Notes: generated from the letters alone by a model not told the origin. A stretch of DNA of 64,000 nucleotides from Armillaria gallica (GCA_037576215.1 JBANDB010000004.1:2976001-3040000), one strand, 5' to 3'. Counted from the first letter of the stretch, positions 35,929 through 48,839 are shown. Numbers and translations are program-made.

Positions 35929-36594
35929 CATTATTTACAGATATGAGTGGATTCCGAGTGCGCTTACGCCGACTAAACCCGAACGCGCTTTACCTAGCTC
36001 TCTCTACCTTCTGCCACCGTGACTGTCATCCCTCCGTCCACTAACCGTTAATGCTTCTCCATTGCTACTCTCCTTGAATCTCCTTTTGCCTTGGTGAATT
36101 CAAAATATCGCCAATTTACCCTAGAAGATTCGGAATGACGTTAACGGGACGGCATATGCCCAGTTTTTGCAGTCACCGTGTGTTGCGGGAAAATTCACCC
36201 TCGCATCCTACCCTTCACGGTTGCATCGCACCGTTCTACGAATTCTTCAAACTCTATACAGCGCGGGACAGCCGTTTGGATTTTCTCCTACTTGACTAGG
36301 AACACATGCTCCGCGCGATATGTGCTGGATTCCCAGCTAAGGGTAACCATAATATGCCGTTCTGCGACTGTCAGTTTCGCGGTCGGCTATCAATCCAGGT
36401 ATGTTTTCATTTTTGACACGACACTATTGCAGTCCTCACTTTCGGTTGAAAGGATGATACTTGCCATACCGTTTCGAGATCCGCACCGTTGGCTGGCAGG
36501 CTCAACAGCGTTCAGATGTAGTCTGTCGAACATACAACAGTGTTTCAACCCGGAAACATCCTAGCTATGTGCCATATCAAAGAGAGCGACGCTA
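35929..36594 (+). repeat. Array repeat: K4-KB4 spacer
   Basis: Same spacer family as the others; no kept frame. Confidence 0.45.
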
Positions 36595-36915
36595 CTGCGG
36601 TATAATGACTGAAGGTAACCAACTCATATCTGCTTCCCAGTATAAGCACCGTGATACTATTTTTGCCACCATCTTCTAGTTCGCGATGGATATTATTGTT
36701 AGACCATCAGCTGGTCGAGGTCCCTTTTGTTCTTGTCCGACAAGCCTCGAAATCGACGGTGATGATGTTCAGGCAGAAATGGTTGACATGGAGAGGGTCC
36801 AACTTGATTCTGACAAGCGTGTGATTGAACATTTCCGGAACAAGTTCATCAACTGTATTCCAAACAAGTACTTTTATCCCTAGTCCAAGCACCTGCGCCA
36901 GTACTCATAACGTTG
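36595..36915 (+). pseudogene. KB4: second-kinase relic
   Basis: A shortened MTEGNQLISASQYKHRDTIF joins the start directly to the C-terminal third, then RPSAGRGPFC, LEIDGDDVQAEMVDMERVQL and CIPNKYFYP. Same internal deletion as KB1-KB3. Confidence 0.6.
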
Positions 36916-36964
36916 TCTCTACGTTTCTTCTCTTCTCGTGCTCGAACTTTTATCTCGAAGCCCT

Positions 36965-39117
36965 TTACGATGTCTCCGAGATATTCATGGTTGAGCCAGA
37001 GAGTCTCGTCAACTTCCCCTCGACGCTCTCGACTCTGAGAGTTCGCCTTCTCCTGACGATACCCTCTCCATCTTCTCCCTCGCTATCCGCTATTACAACT
37101 CCTAGTTTATCTGCATGCGGGTGCTCGTGGAACATGTCAACAGCAGATGATTCCAACAACAACTCAGGCCGCGCCGGGTCTGAGAATCGTTCTGCGATAC
37201 TCGCCAGCGGATTAGTAAGCCGCAGCTGAACGAGTTCAATAGCTGTAACTCTGTGCTCCTTTCCGCTGCTCTTTGTGACCACGATTTCCCGAGATGACAA
37301 CATCACTGAGGACACGGTTATTGCGAGTGCAAGAAAGGCGTAGGTGTAAAGGATGGCCAGGACGGCTGATAGAGGTGCCAAGGGATACCTGCTGGCACTC
37401 CTCAGGAGAATGGTGTTGCCGCCGGTGCTGACGTCGCGTTCGAAGAGAGGCGACGCGAGGCCCATCGCGGCGTAAGACATATTTTGTGAGAGAACTGTAT
37501 TAAATATCTCTGTGGAAAGAGTGAGGGAAGTCTTGAGGGTGTAGTGTAGATACTCAGCCAGATTTGTGTTATAACCGGAGTCAAGAGCTGCGAAGAGAGC
37601 AGACGTGGCGTTGAAGTTGGACAGAACGGGAGGGGACGCAAATGCATACCCATTGCCTCCGTTGAGAGTACTGTAAGAAAGCGAAACATTGTACGCGGTC
37701 ATATTGCATGTACCCATATACCCATAGTATACTCCATGGCCTATTCGATACAAGCCAGGCGAATCATTAGCAGGGAAGATGGTTTGGCCATTTAAGAGAG
37801 ACCAAAACAAGATGACATGTGCTCCATATGGGTTCAAGACAGAGGCGAGAGGGTATCCAAAATTTGATGGGAAAGTGTTGTTTGTCAGATTGAGTGCATA
37901 AACGCTACTATAGCCTGAATCTGAAATGTCCGTAAAGCTGAGGTTGTAGGGGGGATTGAGAGAAGGACAATAGAGCGGCGATTGCAGTGTATAATCGGCT
38001 AAACAGTCGACCACTGGCTGGCAGCCCGCGACAAATCCGAAAGAACTGAATGTAAGGTTGTCAACGTTGTCCGGCATAGTACTGGGTATAAGGACTGCCA
38101 TGTCGTCGACCATGAGAGACCTTGACGTGGAACTACTGTTTCCGACGACGGCAAGTCCCTCAGCAATCATTCCCTCGTTATCCGCCCGTGTACAGACACC
38201 GTAATAGGAACTGCCATTATACATTGCATGCAGTTCGTGACCTGGACACATAGTGACGTTGATTTTTGTGCCTGTAGCAGGCATCGATTCCACGCCAATT
38301 TCAGTCATGGAAGTGTGGATGAAGGTGCTTGCAGTGGTGTGCAGCCATACGTCTGCGGCGCTATAAGGTTATCAATATCTGATTGTTTTATCTGCTCTGG
38401 CAAACATACGAGAGAAGATGATTCAGGACAATGGCGAGAACGAGGATAGTCAAAGCAAAAATCAAGCTAGAGGGGGCTTGAGATCTTCGTTCACGCCCAC
38501 GCTTGAGGTACCGCATTGTCTCGTATGCGCTAAAAAGGTTGGGCGATCCACATAATTTGACGAGCAGGCCATACTGGGCTGCCGTTGGCATAGATTCTGT
38601 GCGCTCCTTTTCTTGTGCAAGAATCCACATTGAGGCCAGCCGATAACCTAGCAAACCTAAAAGAAATGGTACGGTGAGAGCTACCAGCTGTGCCTACAGA
38701 CAGATTGCTATCATCTGAGAGAAAGAAAGAGCGGAGAAATAAACTTACAGAAACAGCTGACATAGCTAAACCGTACATTGTTGTATCAGACTCCAAAGAT
38801 CCATCGTCAAGCATGCGGGGTGCTGTGGCTCCCTCTATTGTGACGAGAGCATTCTTGAAGTACTGGCCCTCGCGGGGTATGTGGGACTCTACGCGGTGGG
38901 ATTGGAGCCATATCAATAGTGCAGACGCAAGCCCAGCACTAGCGATGAAAATAAGGATTCCCGGGACGATGTCAGCGATCGATATCCTCTTTCTACCGCC
39001 ATAAGAGACGCGAGTTTGAGGTTTTGAGCTGTCATAGTCATCCAGGAGGCTAACGGCTGATGAGTCGGTGGAAGGTAAGGGAGCGATGTGTAGGGGAGGG
39101 TAGTGGGATGGAGGCAT
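36965..39117 (-). CDS. T4: intact four-TM glycoprotein
   Basis: Three exons (39117-38749, 38693-38410, 38360-36965) give 682 residues in one frame. The first two exon lengths (369 and 284 nt) and both intron sites match T3 and T6 exactly. Topology is as in T3: spans near 49-70, 115-150, 195-217 and 550-575, with a large glycosylation-rich domain (LTNN, NMTAYNVSLSY, NATS, NMSYA) between spans 3 and 4. The cytosolic tail carries a Glu/Asp patch and an RRRRTLRVE basic stretch. The glycoprotein domain differs most between copies at about residues 245-300 and 350-420. Minus-strand TATA-like CTATATC lies at about 39152-39158. Function unknown. Confidence 0.78.
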
Positions 39118-40351
39118 CTTGTTGTCAAACGCTATAGTGACTTGACCGTCTGATATAGAGTTGGAACTCGTGCAGTGTAGTAATTTCTGCTTCTATAAGA
39201 TGATTATCAGGAAGTTCGTTGGTGATGTCTGTCTTTAAAGATACAAAAACAATCATGGGCCTCTGATGTTCTTGTCAGTCACCAAGCTGAGTTTCCAGGG
39301 ATATATGATACTGACCCGCGCCATGAGATATCACTTAGAAGTGCCACTTCGATTTAGGCATATCAGCAGGTAGGCGGTATAATCATGACCACCAGAGGAA
39401 CGTCCAGGGCCGATGCTGATATCTAGAATTTGAACCAACTTGAACCAGTCTCGGGCTCAAGCATGTTGTGAACGATGGATCAGATTGCCTAGTTCCACGT
39501 TCAGCTTTCCTCGGGAAGGTATCTGATCTGGGATCAAATTTGCGAGATGTTATCATCAAATGGTGATGCCCTGTTTTACATAATGTCATTCTCCAAGTTC
39601 ATTATGAATGCAAAGGTTTTATCAGGACGTAGGAGCGACGGGGTGTCGATTGAGCTAAAACCAGTCTGCAACTGCGTAAGGAAAAAGAAATTTCATTTGA
39701 GCCATTTGGACGGGAATAAAACCGGAAACACATACCTTGGATTTCTCGAGGACATTGAACTGAGCGATATTGTGTGGGAATTGAGAAATATGTAGGGAGG
39801 CTATCTGGTGCAACGGAATTTACAATTTTGGGCCGTCGTGTTGAGTACGAACATCCTCGGCTAAATCCGAACCCACCTCAGTTTGGCAGTGGGCATCGTC
39901 GCGCCTCTCCTTGAGTTCTTACGTTATCGAGTCTCTTTCTCGCCATTACTCCCTTGTATAACCTCCAGTTGCCTCACCATTGTAACCGCATATAGCCAGT
40001 TTTTGCGGCTCTTCCTTTGCATTGCAACGGGTTTCGTTGAATAGGCGATATTTGCAATATCCGTGATACGTCCTGATCGCAAGCTGCTCTTTTCATGAGC
40101 CTTATTGGGTAGTAGGAGGTGCTGGGATGGTCACAATTCGGCAATGGTTGTACACCCATGAACGAGGACTAGCAGTGCGTTATGTAATATTTGCCCTTGA
40201 CTATTCATGAACTCAACAGTTTTCAGAGATAGATCGTGACCATTTCAGGAGTAACGAGATGCGTTAGGGAAGGGGTGCGGGTCGGCGATGGGATGAGATG
40301 GGCGGTGGCAGTTCGGGACGCCTGGAAAGGGAACGTAAAAAGAGCCACCAA
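39118..40351. repeat. T4 upstream flank and 5' module preceding K5
   Basis: 39118-39380 is the T upstream flank, shared inverted with 62000-62236. 39390-39540 holds a segment with near-relatives at 61900-61990. 39550-39795 is a decayed flank. 39840-40351 is the K 5' module. I support no gene here. Confidence 0.5.
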
Positions 40352-41228
40352 ATGTCTGAACCGCCACGAGATCTCAGCAATATCTATTTTCTATGCACCC
40401 GTTATCAGCTATACCCTGTCGAACCCCCTTGCTTTCTCAATGGCGACTGTCTCCACGATAATCACTCTCGACAAAACCAAAGGACTAAAGGGTTACTCGC
40501 TCTGTCCCTCGCTAATCACATACATCTCCCCTCGTCCCATCCCTACCTGACAGACTGTGGCGGCGTTCGAGGACTCGTAACTCACGTTTGGGGAACTCAT
40601 ACTTCCTCTCCTACCTTAGAAAATGCGTCTACCGCCGTCATCCTCAAACTCTATGATCCCATGATTATGAGTTTATTGATCCTCTCCGTCTCGCCGCACA
40701 GTATGTCGCGAGTGAACACATACGAGATGCTCCAATCTTTATGCTCCTGTTTGCAACAGTTAACCCCGAACAGGATGGAAGGATAGTACATGTCCTGTTA
40801 TTGGAGCTTGTCGCTGGGAAGGGCCTGCAATACCTCTGCGAGACGAGAGATGGAGGGGACGACATCGTTGGTGATTACCTTTGTGAAAACCACCGGCCAT
40901 GTTCACGTTGGCCTTGGAATTTGTCAGCCGCAGTGTCTTTCATGTGGGCTCCGAGGAACGTTATCATCAGACTCGTCTCGTCTCAGTCCTTTTTGTTACA
41001 ATGAGCATTATCCGCCTCGATTCGAAATCGATATGCGATGTCACATGTTGAGGCGGTGATGTTTGACTTAGAGAGGGTCGATCTCGAAGATCCTGATCTG
41101 AAAGACATTCACTTGGTTCGGAGGATGTTTACGAACGAAGTACCCAGTAAGTATTCCTTCGGTGGTTTATGAACCTGCATTCATATCCTTCCTTGAGCTT
41201 GGACGCGCTTGGACAAGGATCGGAGTAA
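40352..41228 (+). pseudogene. K5: kinase pseudogene
   Basis: MSEPPRDLSNIYFLCTRYQL, TKGLLALSLANHIHLPSS and LVTHVWGTHTSSPTLENAST are readable. The frame is then shifted near 40660 and again near 40790-40900; LLELVAGKGLQYLCETRD and the AVMFDLERVDLEDP block are in other frames, and the catalytic loop lacks its His-x-Asp. Confidence 0.75.
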
Positions 41229-41965
41229 CGTTATTTGCAGATTTGAGTGGATTGCGAGTGCTTGCGCCGACTAAATCTGAGTGTGCTCTATCTAGCTCTC
41301 TACCTTCTGCCATCGTGAGTGACATCCGTTCGTCCATTACCGCTCCTTCATTGCTCCTCGAACTCCGTTATTGAATCTTCTTTTACCTTCGACACTCCCT
41401 TGCATAATTTCAAAATATCGCCAGTGTATCCTAGAAGACTCGGAAAGACGTTAATAGGACCGCATATACCCAGTGTCTGCAGTCACATATGTTATCTGTG
41501 TCACAGGCAATGATCGCTCTTGCCTTTTACTCTTCACGGACCCATCATACTGTTCTGCGAATACTTCAAACCAGTAGACGTCATTTGACAGTCATTTAGA
41601 TTTTCCCCGACTTCATTACGACCACATGCTTGATATGTGATGAATCCCCAGCTAAGGGTAACCACGGTATGTCTACGCATTAGACATAAACTCGGGAGAA
41701 AGGATTGTAACTCTTTCTGCAACTGTCAGTTTTGCAGTCAGCTGTCAATCTCGGTATGTTTCCTTTTTTCCTACGACGCTATCGCACTCACTCTCGGTTG
41801 TAAGGATCATACTTTGCCAGTCTGCTGAGCATATGACGTTGTTTTAGCCTCGAAATATCCCCGCTATTGTTGAGCATGGCGAGCGTCGACCGCAAGCCAC
41901 GGACTATATTTAGATTACCGGTACATACCTTTTTCAAAGTAATATTTTTTCGTCGCGACATCTCA
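41229..41965 (+). repeat. Array repeat: K5-KB5 spacer
   Basis: Same spacer family as the others; no kept frame. Confidence 0.45.
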
Positions 41966-42147
41966 GTGTTCAACCAACGTCTTCACACTGAGATGTACGT
42001 GTATACTCGTTGTATTACCATTATACTATTGCTAATCATACCTATAGATACATTCCATACTCATACATATTCTATAGGTACAGTACAGTGTTCAACCAAC
42101 GTCTTCACACTGAGATATACATTCCATACTCATACATATTCTATAGA
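41966..42147 (+). repeat. Local interleaved direct repeats
   Basis: The unit GTGTTCAACCAACGTCTTCA plus CACTGAGAT occurs at about 41967 and 42088. The unit CATTCCATACTCATACATAT plus TCTATAG occurs at about 42049 and 42120. Together they form a two-step local duplication upstream of KB5. Confidence 0.7.
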
Positions 42148-42250
42148 TTCTTCTTGCCTCTCGCAAACATGTCTTCCTTCTGTCTACGACCCGGTCCACT
42201 GCTCAAGAGCTATGTATTTCAAAAGAGGGCGACACTACTCTCGTACGAAT

Positions 42251-43085
42251 GACTGAAGGTGAGCGAGTCATATGTTGTCCGAGAGCTGCCTTCAACATTG
42301 CCAGCAGATGCTAGAGACCCAAACTCCATCTACTTCCCAGGCGCCTGTTACCAGATATACGCTGTTGGTGGCATCTCCTGACATCTCTAAAAGTAAATGG
42401 CAGTGTCATCGTGACACCTTTCCTCTGCAATGCTAAAGCACGTACTCCCTGGCACCTGCGTCCCTCGCTAATCGCATACAACTACTCTCATCCCCGACAC
42501 GGCAACCTGAAACACGTCACTTACGTTTGGACCGCCACTTCGTCTTCTACACCAAAGAACGGCTTCAAAACTGTCGTCGTTCTTATGCTTTCATGACGAG
42601 TACAAGTCTGTCCACCCTCTCCGTCTCGTCGCTCGCTCGTGAAAGTGTATGAGATGCTTAAAGGAATTAGTATTCCTCGATACCTCCATTATGCAGTAGC
42701 CATTTCCGAATAGGGCGGAAGGACGGTTTATGCCCTGCTATTGGAGTTCCTCGCCGGGAAAGACCTGCGGTATCTCTGCCAGGATGGAGAAGGTGATGAA
42801 ACTGTCGTTGATTATCTCTGAGAGGCATTGCGAAGCTATATTCGCCAGCCCCAAGGAAAATCATCGTTAGACCGCCAGCTCGTCGAGGACCCTTTTGTTC
42901 TTGTCTGGTGCACCTTGAAATCGATGATGATGATGAGACATAATGGTCTACATGGAGAGGGTGCAACGTGGCAACTCGCCCGACCAGCGTGCGGTCGAAT
43001 GTTTCTGGAACAATTTTATCAAAGGCATACGGTAATATCCAGCGAGTACTACTATCATTAGTCCTGGGACTTGCCCCAATATCCA
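42251..43085 (+). pseudogene. KB5: fuller copy of the second kinase-like gene
   Basis: Starts MTEGERVICCPRA and continues in broken frames through FPGACYQIYAVG, CNAKARTPWHLRPSLIA, LKHVTYVWTATSSSTPK, HDEYKSVHPLRLVAR, ALLLEFLAGKDLRYLCQDGE and APRKIIVRPPARRGPFC to SEYYYH. Unlike KB1-KB4 it keeps the central lobe, so it shows what those relics once were. Several stops and frameshifts. Confidence 0.6.
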
Positions 43086-43197
43086 TAACGTTGTCTCTAC
43101 CCCTCTACTCTTCTCGCGCTTGAGCTATCCCAGTAGCGTTTGTCGTGCTCAAACTTTTATCCCAGAAGGTCGTACCTAATAGTAACACGGAAGGCGC

Positions 43198-45394
43198 TTT
43201 ACAGTGTCTCCGAAATAGTCGTGGTTGTGCGAGAAAGTCTCATCAACCTCAGCTCGACGCTCTCAACTCAGAGGGTTCGTCTTCTCCTGACTATACCCTC
43301 CCCATCCTCTCCCCCATCGTCCCCCATTAAAACTCCTAGTTTATCTGCATCCAGGTGCTCATGGAACATGTCAACAGCCGATGTTTCCAGCAACAACTCA
43401 GGCCGTGCCGGGTCTACAAATCGTTCTGCGATACTCGCCAGCGGGTTAGTAAGCCGCAGCTGAACGAGTTCGATAGCTGTGATTCTGTGTTCCTCTCCGC
43501 CGTTCTTTTTGACTATGATCTCCCGAGACGACAACATCACCGAGGACGCAGTCACTACGAGTGCAAGGAGGGCGTAAGTGTAGAGGACGGCGAGTACGGT
43601 TGATAAAGGTGCCAAAGGGTACCTGCTGGCACTCCTCAGGAGAATAGCGTTGCCACCGGTGCTGACGTCGCGTTCGAAGAGAGGCGACGCGAGGGCCATT
43701 GTGGCGTAGGACATATTCCGCGAGAGAATTGTATTGAACATCTCCATGGAAAATGTGAAGGAAGTCCTGAGGGTGGTTTTTAGATAGTCAACCAGATTTG
43801 TCTGATAGATAGGGTTAAAAGCTGCAAAGAGAGCAGACGTGGTGTTGAAGTCGGATAGGACGGGAGGGGATGCAAATGCATACGTATTGTTTCCGTTGAG
43901 AGTACTATAAGAAAGCGAAACATTGTATGCAGCCACATTGCATGTACTCGTGTACCAATATTGGACCACTGGGGATACCACGACATTTTGATACCACCCA
44001 GGTGTATCTTTACCAGGAAAGACGATATCGTTCCTACCGTCGTCTAACCAATAGAGAATGACACGAACTCCGTATGAGTTCAAGACAGAGTCGAGAGGGT
44101 ATACAGCTGACAAAACGTTGTTTGTCAGATTGAGCAGATCAGTGCTGCTAGTACCTGGAGCTGAGGAGTCCGACACAGGCCCGGCAGCGACGTTGTAGGG
44201 AGGATCGAACGAAGGACAATATAATACTGAGTACGTAGAGTGGATTGAACAGTCGACCACGGGCTGGCACTGAGCGACGAGCCCGAAAGAATTGAATGTA
44301 AGGTTGTCAACGTTGTCCGGCATAGTACTGGGTACAAGGACTGCCATGTCATCGACTATGAGAGACCTTGACGTGGAACTATGGTTTCCGACGGTGGCAA
44401 GTCCCTCATCAACGATTCCCCCGTCAGTCACTAGGCGCGTAGTGTCTGGAGAAAGCTGAACCTGGAGTGCACAGTTGCCATAATAGTCACTCCCATCACT
44501 ATCCACTGAATATACTGCCGGACCTGGACACATAGTGACGTTGATCTTTGTGCCTGTGGCAGGCATCGATTCCGCGACAAGTTCGGTAATGGAAGTGTGG
44601 ATGAAGGTACTCGCAGTAGTGTGCAGCCATAAGTCTGCGGCACTATAAGGTTATCAGCATCTGATTGCTTCATCTGTTCTGGTAAACGTACGAGAGAAGG
44701 TGATTTGAAGTAATGGCGAGAACGAGGATAGCGAAAGCAAAAATCAAGCTAGAGGGCGCTGCGATCTTCGTTCACGCCCACGCTTGAGGTACCGCATTGT
44801 CTCGTATGCACTAAAAATATTCGCCGATCGGCATAATTTGACAAGTAGGCCATACTGAGCTGCGGTTGGCATAGATTCTGGGCGCTCCTTTTCTTGCGCA
44901 AGAATCCACATTGACGCCAACCGATACCCCAGAAAACCAAGAAGAAATGGTACAGAGAGAGCTACCAGCTGCGCCTACGGGTGGATTGGTATTGTCTGAC
45001 AGAAAGAGCTGAGAAATGGGACTTACAGAAAGAGCTGACATAGCTAAACCGTACATCGTCGTATCAGATTCCAAAGAGCCATCGTCAAGCCTGCGGGGTG
45101 CCGTTGCTCCCTCTATGGCGACGAGAGCGTTCTTAAAGTACTGGTCCTCGCGGGGTATGTGGGACTCTACGCGGTGGGATTGAAGCCATATCAAAAGTGC
45201 GGACGCGAGTCCGGCACTAGCGATGAAGATAAGGATGCCTGGGATGATGACAGCAATCGATATCCTCCTTCTACCGCCATAAGAGACGCGAGTCTGAGGT
45301 TTGGAGCTGTAATAATCATCCAGGAGGCTAACGGCTGATGAGTCGGGGGAAGGTAAGGGAGCGATGTGTAGGGGAGGGGGTGGGATGCAGCCAT
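43198..45394 (-). pseudogene. T5: four-TM glycoprotein pseudogene
   Basis: Starts MAASHPLP (45394) but one C is missing from a C-run six codons in, compared with T6. The family frame, otherwise complete in exon 1, is thus shifted at once. Exon 2 lacks a base near 44760. Exon 3 is open for over 430 residues (NVTMCPGPAVYSVD to IVRRRRTL), then TGA at about 43268 replaces the Arg of TLRVES. The splice sites are all kept. The exon-1 lesion is a homopolymer change, so an assembly error there should be considered. Confidence 0.72.
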
Positions 45395-45954
45395 CGTATT
45401 GTCAGACGTTGCGGAGACATGAAAGTCTGATATAGAGCTGGAACCTGCGCAATGCGCTTCTTCAAGCTGATTGTCAGGAAGTTCGTTGGTGATGTCCGTC
45501 TTTACACGTAAAGATAGAAAAACAATTACGGGCGTGAAATGTTGTCGTAAGTGCCAAGCCGTGTCAGAGTTTCGAGGAATGTATGATACACAGCAGAGAC
45601 CAGCGCATTTTAGCTGTTACGGAACGAAGCCTTCCTCGGTCCTGAAATGGCTGTCAGTAAAACGGTATGAAAAATGTTTCCCCCCCTATAGGCCAATGGA
45701 CTTAAGTCACCTTCTCGTTTTACCGCAGAGAACACAAGGGCGTAAAAACAGAAGCTAAAATCGAAACCATCTAAGGTCCCGAACTTCAGCCTTCCTCAGG
45801 ACGGTATCATCGACCGCGCTAAAACCCACTTTGGCTTTAGTTTCAGGGTCCTAACTTAACTGCATTGGAGGCGAAATCGGGAGTTCCTTGGTAGAGCTGT
45901 ATGTCAGACGTGATGACGATTGGAAGTACATACATTGTAGGCTGATCCATCATC

Positions 45955-47073
45955 GACCCAGTGAAAAGTCGATGCAGCCAGATTGAGCGAAATCAAGCCA
46001 AAGGGAAAAGATCGACGGGGCTTGCCGCTTCGTCACGCTTGCTGTGCCTTCGAAATGTGAACCTTTTTCAGCCCGAGTCGAGCCGTTTCGAGCTGTATCG
46101 GTCAATCTCGTCAAGTTCCTTTAGACTCGATTAGACTCGATTTTATTCCCGTAGACTATTATATACATATATAGTGTAATTACAGGTAATTACAGTGGCT
46201 AGGAATATTCCAAACACCCCAATCTGGCGGCTTTGCCTCGCTATACACCCCACAATCATGTCCGGGTAATGCTGCACCGTTTGCAATACGAAAATGACCC
46301 TAAGTATTACATCAACGCTGTAACAATGTACAAGATGGTCGGCAATACTCACAAGAGTTACGATACAGACACCGGAAAGAGAATGGCCTTTATAATGATA
46401 GTCAAACCACAGCATCACACAGATATACGGAATATAACGTACCAAGGCTACTCCATTCAAGATTTTACCGAGATGGCAGATGAAATCACTACCTTGTGAG
46501 TCTCCGCGATAAAGACATAGATTCAGTACCAAATACCCTGCTATCCACCCAAACGCGACAGCGTAAGCATAAACCGATGTTGCAGGCGTCAAAACAGAGC
46601 GCATATATCCACCTTTTGGGAGCCAGTTGCAGTCCAAAGTATCGTGCTCGTAAGTGTTGCGGTCTACTTTGCTGGTAAAAACAGAGTATGCAGGAGAAAG
46701 GATCAAATAACAAGCAAGGAGTCACACTTGGAGGCGTAAAAAGACGGAGGCGATGGTGTATATGCAGCAGGAGGCGACGGCATTGATGGTGGTAGAAGAG
46801 AAAGAGGTGTCGATCATGTCACCGGCAGCTGCCTAGCGAGTGAATACACGTGGCTGGATTCGAACGAACTTTGCATTAGCATGTCGGCCGCAAATTGTTT
46901 AGATCAATGAGACTATGAAGTTCTAGAGAGACGGTGCATCAGATATGGTGAGTGGACGAAGCTTGCGTTTAGTGCGTGTCGCCGTGGCTGTTTGATTTGG
47001 CTCGATCTCGTTGTATGAAAATCTGTGCAGCTTGATTTGACTCAGACCAGCTCGACGGAATTTTCACTGGGTG
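45955..47073. mobile_element. Candidate TIR DNA transposon, 1.12 kb, non-autonomous
   Basis: Left end GACCCAGTGAAAAGTCGATG and right end (reverse complement) CACCCAGTGAAAATTCCGTC form an imperfect terminal inverted repeat. Each end directly touches the 7-bp direct repeat CATCATC (45948-45954 and 47074-47080). Subterminal tgattt(c/g)(g/a)ctc and gactcgatt motifs repeat near both ends. No transposase is seen. The flanks belong to the T5 and K7 modules, so it inserted between them. Superfamily unassigned; the size of the duplication is near that of hAT elements. Confidence 0.6.
46143..46817 (-). CDS. Possible multi-exon membrane protein inside the TIR element
   Basis: ATG at 46817 gives MIDTSFSSTTINAVASCCIY, then TIASVFLRLQ before a GTGTGA donor. 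Downstream a 187-codon stretch (46706-46143) has hydrophobic segments (TSVYAYAVAFGWIAGYLVLN, LVRYIPYICVMLW, FGIFLATVITCNYTIY). Several exon models are possible and none is clearly right. It may be chance, or a gene fragment captured by the element. Confidence 0.25.
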
Positions 47074-47080
47074 CATCATC

Positions 47081-47756
47081 CAACATGACCTTTGAAAATT
47101 TGAAAATTGAAATCCCGAGAACATCGTAGTTCAACTTCAGATCAGCGTAAGCATATAATTCTGTGGCTGAAGAGGCTGACTAAATCCGAGCACGCTCTAC
47201 CTTCTTACCGCCACCATCATGACTGCTGTTCATCCAGCCCAGCTTCCCTATCCATTACCGCTGGTCATCTCATCATTACAGCACGGTACCTTCAGGCATG
47301 CCGGACGCAAGGATACAGGTAACTGCACTACGAAACCCGAAAACCTTACTACCATCTAGTCGACCCCATCCCGCCTTTTCTTGGGTTCTAACGTGATTGA
47401 ACCGCCGTCTGTGGACCGAAAGCTGCTTTACACTCGTACCCTTGATGAGCCTTTGCAGGTGCTAGGAGGTGCTAGAATGGCTACGATTTCGTGGCAGTTG
47501 TACATCCATGAACGAGAATTGTATGTCAATAGTGCGTTAATATTGGCCTTGACCATTCATAAACTTAACAGCTTTCAGAAACAGGTCACGAGCTCCGTTT
47601 TGCCCATTGGCGTATGCTTCCCTTTGACTACGAACGGTGGGGTCGAGGAAGAGGTCAAGAGGTGCATCAGGGGAAGGTGCATGTCCGTGAGGGGATCCAG
47701 CGACAGTTCGGCCGAATTTCAGGGAAGGACCTAAAAGGGGCCACCAAACCAAACTT
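47081..47756 (+). repeat. Array repeat: 5' module preceding K7
   Basis: Matches the inverted module before K8 (cagatcagcgtaag, ggctgactaaatccgagc) and the other K upstream modules. Confidence 0.55.
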
Positions 47757-48699
47757 ATGTCTGAATCAGATAACACGACGCCAGATCCCAACGATATCTA
47801 CTTTCCAGGCGCTCTTTATCAGCTATACACTGTTGAATCCCCTTGCTTTTCTAAGGACGACCAGCAGTGTCCACGATAATAACTCTCGACAGCGCCAAAG
47901 GACGGAAGGGGTACTCGCTCTGTCTCTTGCTAATCGCATACATCTCCCCTCGGCCCCATCCCTATCCATCACCCTATCCGACAGACTCTGCGGCGGCATT
48001 CGAGAACATGTAACTCACGTCTGGGCAGCTCATACTTCCTCTCCTGCCTTAGAGAATGCATCCACCACCGTCATCGCCAAATTCTATGACCCCTTATACC
48101 TTCATGATGAGTACGAGTCTGTCGACCCTCTCCGTCTCGCCGCTCAGTCCGTCCCGAATGAAGTGAAAGCATACGAGATGCTCCAATCATTTCAGGGAAT
48201 CTGCATTCCTCGATGCCTCGGCCTCTATGCAACAGTTATCCCCGAACAGGATGGAAGGACGGTTTATGTCCTACTATTGGAGCTCGTCGCCGGGAAAGAC
48301 CTGCGTTACCTTTGTGAAGATGTAGAGAGAGAGGAGATTGTCGCTGATTATCTCTGCGAGCAGCATTGTGAAGCTATATTCGCCACGCTCTTCCGGTTGA
48401 TGATGGATTTCATGGATCTCGGTGTCCTTCAGGACAATTTGGCCCCAAGGAACGTTATTATCAGACCCCCGGCTCATCCAGGACCTTTTTGCTCCGATGA
48501 GCGTTGTCCGGCTCGCTTCGAAATCGATACGGACGACGTTAGAGCCGTGATGGTTGACTTTGAGAGGGTCCGCATTGAGTACCCACCTGATCCGGACACG
48601 GTTAGCCTCTTTGGGAGGTTGTTTGCGAACGCTGATGTCAAAGATTATTTTGCTTCCTGGTTCCGGAACATATGCGCATACCCGGACTATAATGGCTGA
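47757..48699 (+). pseudogene. K7: kinase copy with N-terminal frameshift and lost catalytic residues
   Basis: MSESDNTTPDPNDIYFPGAL opens at 47757 but a 2-base loss near 47870 leads to TAA at 47878. The kinase frame itself is open from 47614 to 48699 and carries VIAKFYDPLYLHDEY, LLLELVAGKDLRYLCED and MVDFERVRIEYPPDP. The catalytic loop is LQDNLAPRN, so His-x-Asp has become Gln-Asp-Asn. Even if translated from another start it should be a pseudokinase. It is more divergent from K1 than K2 is, and shares KDLRYLCE with K8. Confidence 0.65.
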
Positions 48700-48839
48700 A
48701 AGCCCACTATTTGCGTATTGTAGTTGTGCTACTAGTACACATTCGTACTGAATCACATGTGAAGTCGAGTCTCAAGCACGATCGTCGATCCGTCAAACCT
48801 CCCTTGTTACTTCTGGGATTTGCTCCCATTGTTCCGTCT

